This document shows, piece by piece, positions 7,854 through 16,799 of a stretch of 64,000 bases of DNA; positions within the stretch are counted from its first letter, which is position 1, and the number at the start of each line of letters is the position of its first letter. The position numbers and the translations under genes are program-made. Under the pieces are notes generated by a model that was not told where the DNA came from, did no database searches, and saw nothing but the letters and a program-made list of their open reading frames with translations. The stretch spans positions 1,426,001 through 1,490,000 of the forward strand of contig OZ252006.1 in NCBI GenBank assembly GCA_965247175.1, read 5' to 3'. This DNA is from JANQMX01 sp965247175 (lineage in GTDB: Bacteria; Pseudomonadota; Alphaproteobacteria; Kiloniellales; DSM-21159).

Positions 7854-8765
7854 ATGGACACGGAAAGCGTCCGCCTCTTCGTTCTCGCGGCAGAGAAGCG
7901 CAACATCAGTGCCGCCGGCCGGGAAATCGGTATGGCCCCGGCTGTGGCCAGCGCCCGGCTGGCAAAGCTGGAAAGGACCTTGGGTGCGGACCTGCTCCAT
8001 CGCTCGACCCGAAAGGTGGCTCTGTCGCTAGAGGGGGCCGAGTTTCTGCCCTACGCCAAAGAGATCCTCGCGCAGGAAAACGAGGCCCGAGCAGCCTTAG
8101 GGCTGGGCAGCGCGACCGTGACAGGCACCTTGCGCTTCACCGCGCCCAGCAGCTTTGCGCAGCTCTACATCGCCCCGCTCTTGCCGGGCTTCCTGGAACT
8201 CTACCCGGGCATCAGCCTGGAGTTGCGCCTGTCCGACACGCCATTCGATCTGATCGAGGGCAGCTTCGACCTTGCCCTGCGCAATTCCGCTCTCGAGGAC
8301 AGCAGCCTGAAGGCGCGACGGCTTGCAAACGACGAACGCATCCTCTGCGCGTCGCCAAGCTATCTCGCGCGCCGGGGCACGCCCCAATATCCCAAAGAGC
8401 TCAGCAAGCACGAACTCATCTGGTTCAAGGATCTTTCGGCGAAGCGCTTGATCGGCTCGGACGGAAGATCGGGCCAGTTGGACCCACGCGACACCGAGTG
8501 CCGGGTCATCCTTGACGAAGGCATGAACCAAAAGGCCGCGACGCTGGCCGGCGCCGGCATTTCCTTGAACTCGCTCTGGAGCGTTCACCGGGAGATCGCA
8601 GAGGGCGCGCTGGTCCACGTCTTGCCGGACTATGAGGTCGACGATCCCTCGGCGCTCTGGCTGATCTATCCGAAGTCGAATGTGCTGACGGCGAAGGTCA
8701 GGGTCTTCATCGATTTCCTGCTGGAGAGGATTGGCAAGTCCCCACCCTGGACAGCCGCGCGCTAG
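7854..8765 (+). CDS. LysR-family transcriptional regulator
   Basis: A 303-residue regulator with an N-terminal winged helix-turn-helix (residues 3-62: FVLAAEKRNISAAGREIGMAPAVASARLAKLE, split here only as description of the HTH) and a periplasmic-binding-type effector domain (about 90-295). I take ATG 7854; a TTG five codons upstream is possible. The AT-rich 120-nt gap to the divergent DUF1330/SDR pair suggests that it regulates those genes, the usual LysR arrangement. The effector cannot be predicted. Confidence 0.9.
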   Translation: MDTESVRLFVLAAEKRNISAAGREIGMAPAVASARLAKLERTLGADLLHRSTRKVALSLEGAEFLPYAKEILAQENEARAALGLGSATVTGTLRFTAPSSFAQLYIAPLLPGFLELYPGISLELRLSDTPFDLIEGSFDLALRNSALEDSSLKARRLANDERILCASPSYLARRGTPQYPKELSKHELIWFKDLSAKRLIGSDGRSGQLDPRDTECRVILDEGMNQKAATLAGAGISLNSLWSVHREIAEGALVHVLPDYEVDDPSALWLIYPKSNVLTAKVRVFIDFLLERIGKSPPWTAAR

Positions 8766-8769
8766 TGCC

Positions 8770-9990
8770 TCAACGATGTTCGAAGCGGAACGGCAAGGCC
8801 CGCTCGGTCCAGCAGGCCGCCGTCAGCGCCGCGAGTCCCAGCGTGAAGAACCCGCCGACCAGGGGCAGCACCGTGCCGTCGAACATGCGCCCGATCAGCC
8901 AGCCGAACGGCAGCGAGATCACGGTGGAGATCGAACCGATCAGGGCGGCGCCCAATCCCGCCATGCCCCCTAAAGGTTCCATCGCCAGGGCATTGAGGTT
9001 TCCGAATAGAATGCCGATGCAGAAGAACGCGGCCAGCTGCCAGCACATGAAAAGCGCGATGGAGGGCAGCCCGCCGAGGGCATGAAACAGGGCGAAGAAA
9101 CCGCCGCTCAAGAAAACCAGCCCGACCAGCGCCGACTGGGTCAGGAGCCGCATGCCCAGGCGCATGACAAGGACCGAGTTCAACAGCGAGGCGGCACCGA
9201 TCGCCAGCGCCGCCACACCGAAGTAGATGGCGAACATCTCCCCGGCGTTCAGCGCGTCCTGGAAGACCTGGCGGGAGGCACTGAGGTAGGAAAGGAAGGC
9301 GCCGAAGACGCAACCCATCGCTAGCGTGTAGCCGAGCACCGTTCGCATCGAGAGAATCTCGCGACAGCCTACGATCAAGCTGCTCACCGAAAACGGGCGG
9401 CGGTTTTCCGGCGCCAGCGTTTCCGGCTGCCGGGTTCCGAACCACAAGAAGGCGGCGACCGCCATGGCCAGCAGGGCGACGAAAGTGAACTCCCACGGCA
9501 GGACGAAGATCAGGCCTTGGCCGATGGAAGGGGCGATGGCCGGCACCAGGATGAAGACCGCCATGATAACGGACATGATCCGCGCCATCTCCCGCCCCGC
9601 ATAGCCGTCGCGCACCAGGGAGGTGCCGACCACACGGGGCGCCGCGGCGCCGACGCCCTGTAGGAAGCGCCCGATCAGCATGGCGGTCAGATCGCTCGCG
9701 ACGATTGACAGGATGCAACCGACAACGAAGAAGAGGTAGCCGAACAGAATGACAGGCCGTCGGCCGTAGGTGTCGGAGAGCGGGCCGACGATCAGCTGCC
9801 CGATGGCAAAACCGACGAACAGCGACGAGACGATGAGCTGCGTATCGTTCGGGTCGGCGACCCGCAGGTCCTCCCCGATCAGCGCCAAAGCCGGCAGCAT
9901 GATGTCGGTCGCCATGGCGACGATGGACACCATGAAGGCGAGCATCACCACGAACTCGGCGAGCGGCAGGGTTTTGGTCGGGCGAAACAT
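8770..9990 (-). CDS. MFS transporter, Bcr/CflA drug-efflux type
   Basis: A 406-residue, 12-helix major facilitator. The N-terminal TM1 with ATDIMLPALALIGEDL, the loop GPLSDTYGRRPVILFGY (MFS motif A) and GRFLQGVGAAAPRVVGTSLVRD (TM4-TM5 region) are the hallmarks of the Bcr/CflA subfamily of proton-coupled exporters of drugs or metabolites. It converges on the LysR gene, whose stop lies 4 nt away, and is divergent from the 10153 operon. Substrate unknown. Confidence 0.92.
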   Translation of the reverse strand: MFRPTKTLPLAEFVVMLAFMVSIVAMATDIMLPALALIGEDLRVADPNDTQLIVSSLFVGFAIGQLIVGPLSDTYGRRPVILFGYLFFVVGCILSIVASDLTAMLIGRFLQGVGAAAPRVVGTSLVRDGYAGREMARIMSVIMAVFILVPAIAPSIGQGLIFVLPWEFTFVALLAMAVAAFLWFGTRQPETLAPENRRPFSVSSLIVGCREILSMRTVLGYTLAMGCVFGAFLSYLSASRQVFQDALNAGEMFAIYFGVAALAIGAASLLNSVLVMRLGMRLLTQSALVGLVFLSGGFFALFHALGGLPSIALFMCWQLAAFFCIGILFGNLNALAMEPLGGMAGLGAALIGSISTVISLPFGWLIGRMFDGTVLPLVGGFFTLGLAALTAACWTERALPFRFEHR

Positions 9991-10152
9991 GCCGCCAACA
10001 GACTCGAAAGTAGCCGGGCTGACAACCGACTCGGCACTTACCCGCGTAGTGTTGGGGCTCGAACTGCCCTAGGCTTCGGGCGATCGAAAGCGCGATCAGC
10101 CGGACGTCGGTTCATCAGAAGCGCGACGCAACTTGGATTGGCGGAGGCCGAA

Positions 10153-11088
10153 GTGAGCATACTAAGCGACGGAGAGATCCGGGAGTTCATCGCTAAGAAC
10201 GAACTCATCATCGACGGTGAGATCGGGAATGCGAAGCAGTGTGCCTATCACTGCTTTCCAGGAAAGGTCTTTCACTCCGGACCGGAAGGGGCCGTTGTGG
10301 ACTGGAGCAAGCCCAACGCGCCCGAGTTCGTGAAGATCCTGCCCGGAGCCATGGTCTGGATTCGAACGCGCGTCGTCGTGAAGATGCCCAGCAACATCTG
10401 CGCCTTCTGGTGGCAGACCAATACCCTTTCCCGCAAGGGCCTGATGCTGGTCAACATGAGCATGATCGAGCCGGGCTATCACGGCCCGCTCGCCTGCCTC
10501 TTCGTCAACTTCGGGAAGACGCCGATCACGCTCTATCCCGACACTAACATGGCCAAGCTCGTCTTCATGCGCATGAGCAAGCCGGCGGACACGCCCCTGG
10601 GGCTGACTCTGTCCGTCGACCAATATGACAAGGCGGTGCACGAGGCTGCGACCGAGGGGCCGGAGAGCTTCCTTCAGGTTGCCGACTTTTCAAAGCAACT
10701 CGTTTTGGACCGGGATGCAGCCATCGAGGATATCAAGAAGGCGGCCGAGAACGAGAAGAATGCGCAGGTCGACCAACTCAAGGATGACGCCCCCAAAGCG
10801 ATTCGAAGCTCATTGGGTTGGGCCGCCTTCGGTTTCGTGCTCCTGGTGGCTGCCGTCACCTTCGTTCCCTGGGTTCAGGGCCTGATATCCCCCGATCTGG
10901 ACGACACCATCCGAAGCACTGTGGAAAAAGCGGTCACCGAAAGACTTGTTTTGCAAGCGGCACCGCAGGTGGAGAACACTCAGGCCACGCCGGGCGAGGT
11001 CCCTGCTCCGAGTGACGACCTAGAGACCCGGCTGAGAGAAGTTGAACAAAGACTGCTCGAACTCCAGAGGGCTTCAGACAACCAGTGA
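10153..11088 (+). CDS. Membrane-anchored dCTP deaminase/dUTPase-fold protein, probably catalytically inactive
   Basis: I place the start at GTG 10153 (GGAGG five nt upstream), giving 311 residues and an N-terminus ILSDGEIREFI like that of dCTP deaminase. Residues 1-145 keep the deaminase/dUTPase core: a motif around AYHCFPGKVFHSG, then RKGLML, IEPGYHGPL (105-113) and a closing NMAKLVFMRM strand. Aligned from memory to E. coli Dcd, the catalytic glutamate of the VLEF strand is replaced by Leu116, while an arginine (Arg94) remains, so deaminase activity is unlikely. A transmembrane helix (about 223-244) and a C-terminal coiled coil (about 285-308) follow, an unusual architecture. The stop overlaps the methyltransferase start (GTGA), so the three genes form an operon. 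Function not known. Confidence 0.7.
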   Translation: MSILSDGEIREFIAKNELIIDGEIGNAKQCAYHCFPGKVFHSGPEGAVVDWSKPNAPEFVKILPGAMVWIRTRVVVKMPSNICAFWWQTNTLSRKGLMLVNMSMIEPGYHGPLACLFVNFGKTPITLYPDTNMAKLVFMRMSKPADTPLGLTLSVDQYDKAVHEAATEGPESFLQVADFSKQLVLDRDAAIEDIKKAAENEKNAQVDQLKDDAPKAIRSSLGWAAFGFVLLVAAVTFVPWVQGLISPDLDDTIRSTVEKAVTERLVLQAAPQVENTQATPGEVPAPSDDLETRLREVEQRLLELQRASDNQ

Positions 11089-11819
11089 GCCAGTCAGGCA
11101 AGCCTTTGGGCCGTGAGATGCCCACGCAAGACTCCGCGACACTGCGGTTCGTGGCACCGCGGCCTGCCTACAACATGGCCGCCTCCTCCTACGACGGGTG
11201 GGACTGGCAGACCTTCTGGCGTCTCAATGAAGCGCCGCTTTTGCTCGAGATGATCGGTCGCTTGACGAACGTGCGGAGCATCCTCGATGTCGGCATCGGA
11301 ACGGGTTACCTCGCCAAACGCCTGAGCGATCTGGGATATGACGTCACCGGCATCGACGTCAGCGAGAACATGCTGGCCATAGCGCGCGAGCGCATGGGAT
11401 GCGGTGCCAAGCTCATTCAAGGCGACGCGCAACGTATGCCGCTCTTCAAGAGCGGCTTCGATGTCGTTCTGTGCACCAGGGTCCTATCGCACATCCGAGA
11501 TATCGAGGCTGCGCTTCAAGGTTTCTATCGGGCGCTGAAGCCTCGGGGTTCTTTGCTGATCTCGGACATCGACGCCGAGCACAACTACGCCAGCACCTCC
11601 CTTCCGGTCGGTTCGACAAGCGTCGTTGTCGAGACACACAAGCGCAGCCTCGCCGAGCTAGAGAAAGCGGCCCGATCGGCCGGTTTCGATTTGGAATGCA
11701 GCCACAAGCTCAAGGCCGAAAACCTCGTTTGGCTGCCTGAAGACGGCAATCTCTCGTCCATCGACCGCTCCGGCTCTCGGTCGGTCGGATACATCGCCCT
11801 CTTGGCGAAAGCCGAATGA
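11085..11819 (+). CDS. Class I SAM-dependent methyltransferase
   Basis: A 244-residue methyltransferase of the Methyltransf_11/UbiE-like group. Motif I is ILDVGIGTGYL (66-76), the acidic residue that binds the SAM ribose is Asp91 (TGIDVSENML), and motifs around DAQRMPLF and PRGSLLISDID follow. It starts at a GTG that overlaps the previous stop, or possibly at ATG 11118, and its own stop overlaps the next start (ATGA). The substrate is unknown; coupling with a dioxygenase suggests small-molecule modification, by inference only. Confidence 0.88.
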   Translation: MSQSGKPLGREMPTQDSATLRFVAPRPAYNMAASSYDGWDWQTFWRLNEAPLLLEMIGRLTNVRSILDVGIGTGYLAKRLSDLGYDVTGIDVSENMLAIARERMGCGAKLIQGDAQRMPLFKSGFDVVLCTRVLSHIRDIEAALQGFYRALKPRGSLLISDIDAEHNYASTSLPVGSTSVVVETHKRSLAELEKAARSAGFDLECSHKLKAENLVWLPEDGNLSSIDRSGSRSVGYIALLAKAE

Positions 11820-12892
11820 CGACCGAGCCCTCTCCTGAGATCGACGCGCTGCCCGGCGGCTGGACCGGTGATGAGCTGCACCATGAGAGCGGCTGGAGCT
11901 TGACCTGGAGCGAGGAGGAGCTCGCAGGATTGGACAGCGCGCTGGAAGGCTGCGCGCAACGGGGCCTCGCCTGGCAGGAAGTCTCGCGGGAGGACTTCCC
12001 GCTCAACCGGGCCCTCCGGAAGAAGTCGGACGACATTGCCAAGGAGCTCGAAGAGGGCCGCGGCTTCGTCAAGATCGAAGGCTTGCCGATCGCCCGCTAC
12101 AGCGACGAAGAGATCAGGCTGCTCTGGTTTGGGCTGGGGTGCCATCTCGGCCACCCACGCTTTCAGGATAGCCGTGGGCAGCGGATGCGGGAGATCAAAG
12201 ACGAAGGCGGCGATCTCGGCAGCCGCCACGGGCGCATCGTGACCGGTGACGGCGATGGCGCGTTCCTCTCGTCCAAGGCGCGGACCTACGGCCCCGGCGA
12301 ACTGCGCTTCCACACCGACCGCTGCGATGTTGTCGGCCTGCTGTGCCTCGGTCAGGCGAAGTCCGGCGGCCTGAGTCGCATCGCCAGCAGCATCGCCGTG
12401 CACAACGCCATCCTGGACGAGCGCCCCGATCTGCTGGCCCTGCTCTACCGGCCCTACACACGCTCGCGGCTCGGCGAGGAGGACGGCGGAGAGACCGTAA
12501 CCTACGACCTGCCGGTCTTTGGTCTGCGGAACGGAAAGCTCACGAGCCACTATTCCCGCACCTACATCGAGGCGGCGCAAATGCAGCCAGGCCTCGCAAA
12601 GCTGAGCGCGGCCCAGTGGGAGGCGATCGATCTCCTGGCCGCGACGGCTGACCGGCTCAGCTACGCCATGCGCCTGCAGCCCGGCGACATCCAACTCCTC
12701 AACAGCCACGTCACCTATCATGCCCGCGAGGCCTTCGAGGATGCGCCGGCCGAAGGCTTCACTCGGCGCCTGCTGCGGCTCTGGCTTGCCATGCCGAACA
12801 GCCGCGCGCTGCCTGAAGACCACCGCGTGCTCTGGGGAAACATCGATGCCGGCGCCCCGCGCGGTGGTATCGGTCAGGAGCGGGTCAGCTAG
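11816..12892 (+). CDS. TauD/TfdA-family Fe(II)/2-oxoglutarate-type dioxygenase
   Basis: A 358-residue protein of the TauD superfamily. The iron-binding facial triad is His166 and Asp168 in FHTDRCDVV and a distal histidine in VTYHAREAFED (His302); an arginine for the co-substrate lies in FTRRLLRLWLAM (around Arg318-321). About 80 residues precede the catalytic domain. TauD-like enzymes hydroxylate sulfonates, carnitine-like or many secondary metabolites; the substrate here is not predictable. Third gene of the overlapping operon beginning at 10153, with an ATGA overlap with the methyltransferase gene. Confidence 0.87.
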   Translation: MTTEPSPEIDALPGGWTGDELHHESGWSLTWSEEELAGLDSALEGCAQRGLAWQEVSREDFPLNRALRKKSDDIAKELEEGRGFVKIEGLPIARYSDEEIRLLWFGLGCHLGHPRFQDSRGQRMREIKDEGGDLGSRHGRIVTGDGDGAFLSSKARTYGPGELRFHTDRCDVVGLLCLGQAKSGGLSRIASSIAVHNAILDERPDLLALLYRPYTRSRLGEEDGGETVTYDLPVFGLRNGKLTSHYSRTYIEAAQMQPGLAKLSAAQWEAIDLLAATADRLSYAMRLQPGDIQLLNSHVTYHAREAFEDAPAEGFTRRLLRLWLAMPNSRALPEDHRVLWGNIDAGAPRGGIGQERVS

Positions 12893-12936
12893 GCCCCCAA
12901 GCCGCGACGCACTGGCCGCAGTGACGCTCGGAACGC

Positions 12937-14046
12937 TCAGTCGTCCTGGGGCGGCACGAGAACGAAGTTGCCGATGTGGGTCTTTTCCATGAACTCTTTC
13001 TGCGCGGCGACGATCTCGCTGAGCGGAAAGACCTTGGCGACAAGTGGCCGAATCTCGCCCCGCTCGATGTAGGAGATCAGATTGGGAAAGACGGGCTCAT
13101 CCCACGCTGTGCAGCCGATCAGGACGATGTCCTTCAGATACATGTCCCGCATGTCCAGGCTGACCATTGGACCGGCGATGGCGCCGGAGGAAACGTAGCG
13201 GCCACCGCGCCTCAAGACCTTCAGCATCTGCGGAAAACCGGGGCCGGCGACGTTGTCGACGACAACGTCGACCGAGTTCGGACCAAGCTCGGCAAGCAGA
13301 TCCTGCTTGCGGTCGATGACCCGATCGGCACCGATTTCGCGGACCTTGTCCAGCTTGGCCGCCCCGGCGATCGCGGTGACGCGGGCACCGCGCCGCTTGG
13401 CGAGCTGCACGCTTGCGGAGCCAACACCGCCGGAGGCGCCGGCAATCAAGACATGGTCGTTGGCCCCGACGCCGGCGCGATGCAGCATGTTCTCCGCCGT
13501 TCCGTAAGCGCAGGGGATCGTGGCGAGCTCCTCGTCCGACCAGTCACAGTCGACGGGAAAGGCTTCGCCTGCCGGGACTTTGACGAACTGTGCGAAGGCA
13601 CCGTCGAAGTCCGAGGCCATCCAAACATTGTCCATGGTGTCGTATCCGTTGGGGCGCATACAGGCGCGCACCAGGACACGTCGGCCGATCATGCCGCGAT
13701 CGACGTCGTCGCCGACGGCCACGACTCGTCCGCAACAGTCGGTGCCTTGGATGAAGGGAAAGGGCGTCGCCTCATTCCAGCCGCCGTCTGATTTCTGGTC
13801 CGCTTCGCGCTCTTGAACGTCAGCGGTGGAGTCCGTGCTATCAGTCACGCTCGAGGAGTACCAGCCAAGCCGCGTGTTGATTTCGGTGTTGTTGACACCG
13901 GCGGCGAGAACGCGAAGCAGCACCTCGCCAGGACCGATCTTCGGCTGCGGGACTTCGCGATACTCCAGCTTGTCGTAGCCGCCGTTTCCGGTCGTCACGA
14001 CCGCCATCATGGTCTCGTCAGAGCCCGCAATATCAAATCTGTCCAT
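12937..14046 (-). CDS. Zinc-type medium-chain alcohol dehydrogenase/quinone oxidoreductase family protein
   Basis: A 369-residue MDR-superfamily oxidoreductase from ATG 14046 (a TTG two codons upstream is also possible). The GroES-like domain contains GPGEVLLRVLAAGVNNTEIN and IQGTDCCGRVVAVGDDV; the Rossmann domain has the cofactor motif AGASGGVGSASVQLAKRRGA. The usual GHE catalytic-zinc motif is not evident, so a quinone-oxidoreductase-like activity is more likely than classical alcohol dehydrogenase. An inserted hydrophilic segment (residues about 67-95, rich in Ser, Asp and Glu) precedes the active-site loop. It converges with the dioxygenase operon. Confidence 0.85.
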   Translation of the reverse strand: MDRFDIAGSDETMMAVVTTGNGGYDKLEYREVPQPKIGPGEVLLRVLAAGVNNTEINTRLGWYSSSVTDSTDSTADVQEREADQKSDGGWNEATPFPFIQGTDCCGRVVAVGDDVDRGMIGRRVLVRACMRPNGYDTMDNVWMASDFDGAFAQFVKVPAGEAFPVDCDWSDEELATIPCAYGTAENMLHRAGVGANDHVLIAGASGGVGSASVQLAKRRGARVTAIAGAAKLDKVREIGADRVIDRKQDLLAELGPNSVDVVVDNVAGPGFPQMLKVLRRGGRYVSSGAIAGPMVSLDMRDMYLKDIVLIGCTAWDEPVFPNLISYIERGEIRPLVAKVFPLSEIVAAQKEFMEKTHIGNFVLVPPQDD

Positions 14047-14154
14047 CGGCAACCCCGAGCCTTGTGGTCCGCATCGAGCAAACAGGCGACCTTTGCTCAG
14101 ATGCCGGTCGTCTACAACCGTCGCAGGATTGATTCGACAGGGACGGGAAACGCC

Positions 14155-15588
14155 CTAGGTCGCGGCGCGGTAGCGGAAAATCTCTTCCTCCGCTGACACG
14201 CCCTTGAGCCGCGCACGTTCAGGTCGACCCTCGAAGCCCGACTGGGTCAAGAGAGCGGGAACACCGTCGTTGTCGTTCAGCGCCGCGGTCAGGCAGATCT
14301 CGCCGGCGTCCGCCAAGCCCTGCACCCGCGCGGCGATGTTCACGGTTTGACCGAAATAGTCCAAAGTCTGACCGGCGTTGATCGCGAGCGCAGGGCCGGC
14401 GTGCAGCCCGACCTTGAGCCCGACCTCATCGCCATGACGGCCGCCAGCCACGCCCTGCATGGCAGCCATCATATCGATGGCCGCAGCGGTCCCGTCATTG
14501 CCGCTCGGGAAGGCAGCCATCACGGCATCGCCCATGGTCTTGATCACCGCACCGGAATGGTGCCGCACGACCTCTTTGAGGGCAGCGAAGTGGTCCTGCA
14601 CCAAGCGGTAGGCCGCAAGGTCGCCCTCACGGTCATAGAGTGCTGTCGACCCCTTCAAGTCGGTGAACAACAGGGTCAGGCTGCGCAGCTTCAGCTTCAG
14701 GTCGGGAGCCAGCTCCTGCATAGCGAAGCAATCGCGAAAAGCCTGGTTGTTGAGCAGGTGCTTACCGGTGAGGCGCGGGGCGAACTGCGCTGGGCCCTTT
14801 CCCAAGATCGCCATGACGTCATCCATGTCCCGCCGCAGCACCCGCAGCCAGACCGCCTGGTCGCTCTGGTTGGTCAGCGACAGTACGGCCTCTCCGGCAG
14901 GAACGGTCACCTCGGACGCGGAAAACCCCACGTTCGACAGGGCGAGCGCGATCGCCTCCCCCGTCCCGCCCGGGTTCGCTGCTTCGGCCACCCGCAACTC
15001 CGCACCTGAATGCGTGTCGAGGCAGATCAGCCGATATCCAGGGCCTGCTTCCAGCGCGAGCGGCAGCCGGCCTGTTTCGCCGGAGGCCAGCTTGATGTCG
15101 GCCACGGTGTGACGCTCGTGATAGTGTCGCCAATCCTCCCGATAGGGATAGCTGGAGGATGTGTAGTAGCCATGGTAGGTCGCCAAGTCGCGGTGCAGGT
15201 CGAGCGGCGCGCCGGGTGCGGCATAGGCGAAGCTGACCTCGACAGTGTCGTCCAGCACCGAGTCCACGTCTTTCTCGCAGAGGGAGCAGTGGTGGCTGTC
15301 CTCGGCCACATGGTCGAGCTCGGCCACGCTGTGCGTGATACCACCGCACAGCGGGCAGACCATGCCCCACTCCAAATCGAAGAGGCCGAGCTTGGCCCCG
15401 TGCACGAAGAGATCGAGCGCCGTCTCGGCGTCGACGCCGGCCGCATCTGCGAACTGAAAGGGATTGATACGGGCCGCCGGTACGGGCGGTAGCGCCTGCA
15501 GGTGCCGGGCAAAGCGGCCCAAGGCATCACTGTCGCAGTCGCTGCGCGCCGCGGCCGCCTCGAGGGCCGATGGAACGGACTGGCTCAT
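14155..15588 (-). CDS. Class III adenylate/guanylate cyclase with DUF5939-type N-terminus
   Basis: A 477-residue protein. The N-terminal 290 residues match the DUF5939 type and contain a zinc-ribbon-like set of cysteines (Cys78, Cys81, Cys101, Cys104). The C-terminal class III cyclase domain (about 300-475) has metal-binding Asp310 in LLFTDLKGS and Asp354 in KTMGDAVMAAF, and the transition-state pair Asn417/Arg421 in QTVNIAARVQ. Lys350 in VIKTMGD is the residue type that selects adenine, so cAMP is the likely product. No transmembrane helix is seen, so it is probably cytosolic. The input signal is unknown. Confidence 0.9.
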   Translation of the reverse strand: MSQSVPSALEAAAARSDCDSDALGRFARHLQALPPVPAARINPFQFADAAGVDAETALDLFVHGAKLGLFDLEWGMVCPLCGGITHSVAELDHVAEDSHHCSLCEKDVDSVLDDTVEVSFAYAAPGAPLDLHRDLATYHGYYTSSSYPYREDWRHYHERHTVADIKLASGETGRLPLALEAGPGYRLICLDTHSGAELRVAEAANPGGTGEAIALALSNVGFSASEVTVPAGEAVLSLTNQSDQAVWLRVLRRDMDDVMAILGKGPAQFAPRLTGKHLLNNQAFRDCFAMQELAPDLKLKLRSLTLLFTDLKGSTALYDREGDLAAYRLVQDHFAALKEVVRHHSGAVIKTMGDAVMAAFPSGNDGTAAAIDMMAAMQGVAGGRHGDEVGLKVGLHAGPALAINAGQTLDYFGQTVNIAARVQGLADAGEICLTAALNDNDGVPALLTQSGFEGRPERARLKGVSAEEEIFRYRAAT

Positions 15589-15680
15589 GGCCTACTCCCT
15601 TTGATCGCCTGCACAGGATGTTGCTCAGACCAGTCGTTCCAGCAAGACCTCGTGTAGCCAGATGCGGTTCCGCCGTGCCC

Positions 15681-16583
15681 CTAGACCAACTTACCGACCT
15701 CGCTGGGAGGCAGGCCGAAGAGGCGCTTGAACTCGCGGCTGAATTGAGAGGCGCTGGCGTAGCCGACCTGGTAGGCAGCCGTGCTGGCCGAGACCCCCTC
15801 GTTGAGCATCAGGGCCTTGGCCTGATGCAGCCGCACCGACTTCACGAACTGCAGCGGCGTCATGGCCGTGACGGCCTTGAAGCTCTTGTGCAGGGTCGTC
15901 TTGCTCATGCCGGCGATGCGCATCATGTCGGCGGTGGTGACCGGCTGGGCGCAGTCGTCATGGATCGTTCGCATCACGTCGCCGATGCGGCGAAAGTGAC
16001 TCTTGCGCTGGACCACGGCCCGCATGGCGCCGCCCTGCTCACTCGTCAGCACGCGATAGAGTATTTCCCGCCGGATCAGCGGCCCCAGCACATTGGCGTT
16101 GGACGCGCTGTCGAAGGTCCGGACCAGGCGCGCGACGGCGTCGAGCATCTCCCCCTGCAAAGGCGAGGTATCGACGGCATAGGGCAGATCCTCATCGGGC
16201 AAATCCGAATCGTCGATTTGCATCTGCAGGTCGCCGATTTCCGAGGCGACGATGGGAATACCAAGAGCGAGGAAGGGCTGTTCCGGCGAGGCTTCGAGGA
16301 TCTCGACATCGAAGGGTACCGGCACACAGCAGGCGAGATAGCTCGAAGAGTTATACTCGAAGATGTGGTCGTCGAGGTAACCGCGCTTGCAGCCCTGCAC
16401 GACGATGACCAGACAAGGGTCGTAGATCACCGGTGTGCGCGGCATCAAGCTGTCCGTGCGATAGACACAGACGCCATCGACGGGTGAGTCGTTGAGCCCC
16501 TCCACCTTGGCGTAGGGGCGGAGCATCTGAGCAACCTCGCTCACTTGCGGGGGAAAGGCACCATTGGTCAGCACTGCATTCAT
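15681..16583 (-). CDS. AraC-family transcriptional regulator
   Basis: A 300-residue regulator from ATG 16583; a TTG at 16622 would add 13 residues. The N-terminal half belongs to the AraC_N effector domain (YDPCLVIVVQGCKRGYLDD). The C-terminal 100 residues hold two helix-turn-helix units, with TTADMMRIAGMSKTTLHKSF and the closing ASAFQVGYASASQFSREFKR-like block here reading AYQVGYASASQFSREFKRLF. It is divergent from the iorAB-like genes and a 19-bp dyad lies 56 nt upstream of its start, so it is the likely activator of that pair. Confidence 0.9.
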   Translation of the reverse strand: MNAVLTNGAFPPQVSEVAQMLRPYAKVEGLNDSPVDGVCVYRTDSLMPRTPVIYDPCLVIVVQGCKRGYLDDHIFEYNSSSYLACCVPVPFDVEILEASPEQPFLALGIPIVASEIGDLQMQIDDSDLPDEDLPYAVDTSPLQGEMLDAVARLVRTFDSASNANVLGPLIRREILYRVLTSEQGGAMRAVVQRKSHFRRIGDVMRTIHDDCAQPVTTADMMRIAGMSKTTLHKSFKAVTAMTPLQFVKSVRLHQAKALMLNEGVSASTAAYQVGYASASQFSREFKRLFGLPPSEVGKLV

Positions 16584-16638
16584 AATAGCGTCACATGTTT
16601 GTTTGGCCGCGATATGGAGCAAGCTTGTCCGGATGGCT

Positions 16639-16657
16639 CAACCGCCAATGGCGGTTG
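16639..16657. promoter_or_regulatory. 19-bp dyad between araC-type gene and molybdenum hydroxylase genes
   Basis: CAACCGCCA (16639-16647) and TGGCGGTTG (16649-16657) are perfect reverse complements separated by one nucleotide. The site lies in the divergent gap, 56 nt before the AraC-type start and 143 nt before the iron-sulfur subunit start. AraC proteins more often bind direct repeats, so either a different regulator or autoregulation is possible. Confidence 0.45.
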
Positions 16658-16799
16658 CCGGGAGGATTAGGCAAACAAAAAGTCCTTTCGCACCTTTGGA
16701 TGTGGGGTTTTGCGAACCAGTTCTTCCAGCAGTGAGGCTGCGGCGCGCTGACAGCCCTAGCCTATTGCTTTTTCGATCCATTTGCCCCGGGAGAACGAA

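Noticed and set aside
10153..12892. Reading the operon as an anti-phage dCTP deaminase defence system
   Set aside because: The catalytic glutamate is missing and there is no defence-gene context; the domain similarity alone is not enough.
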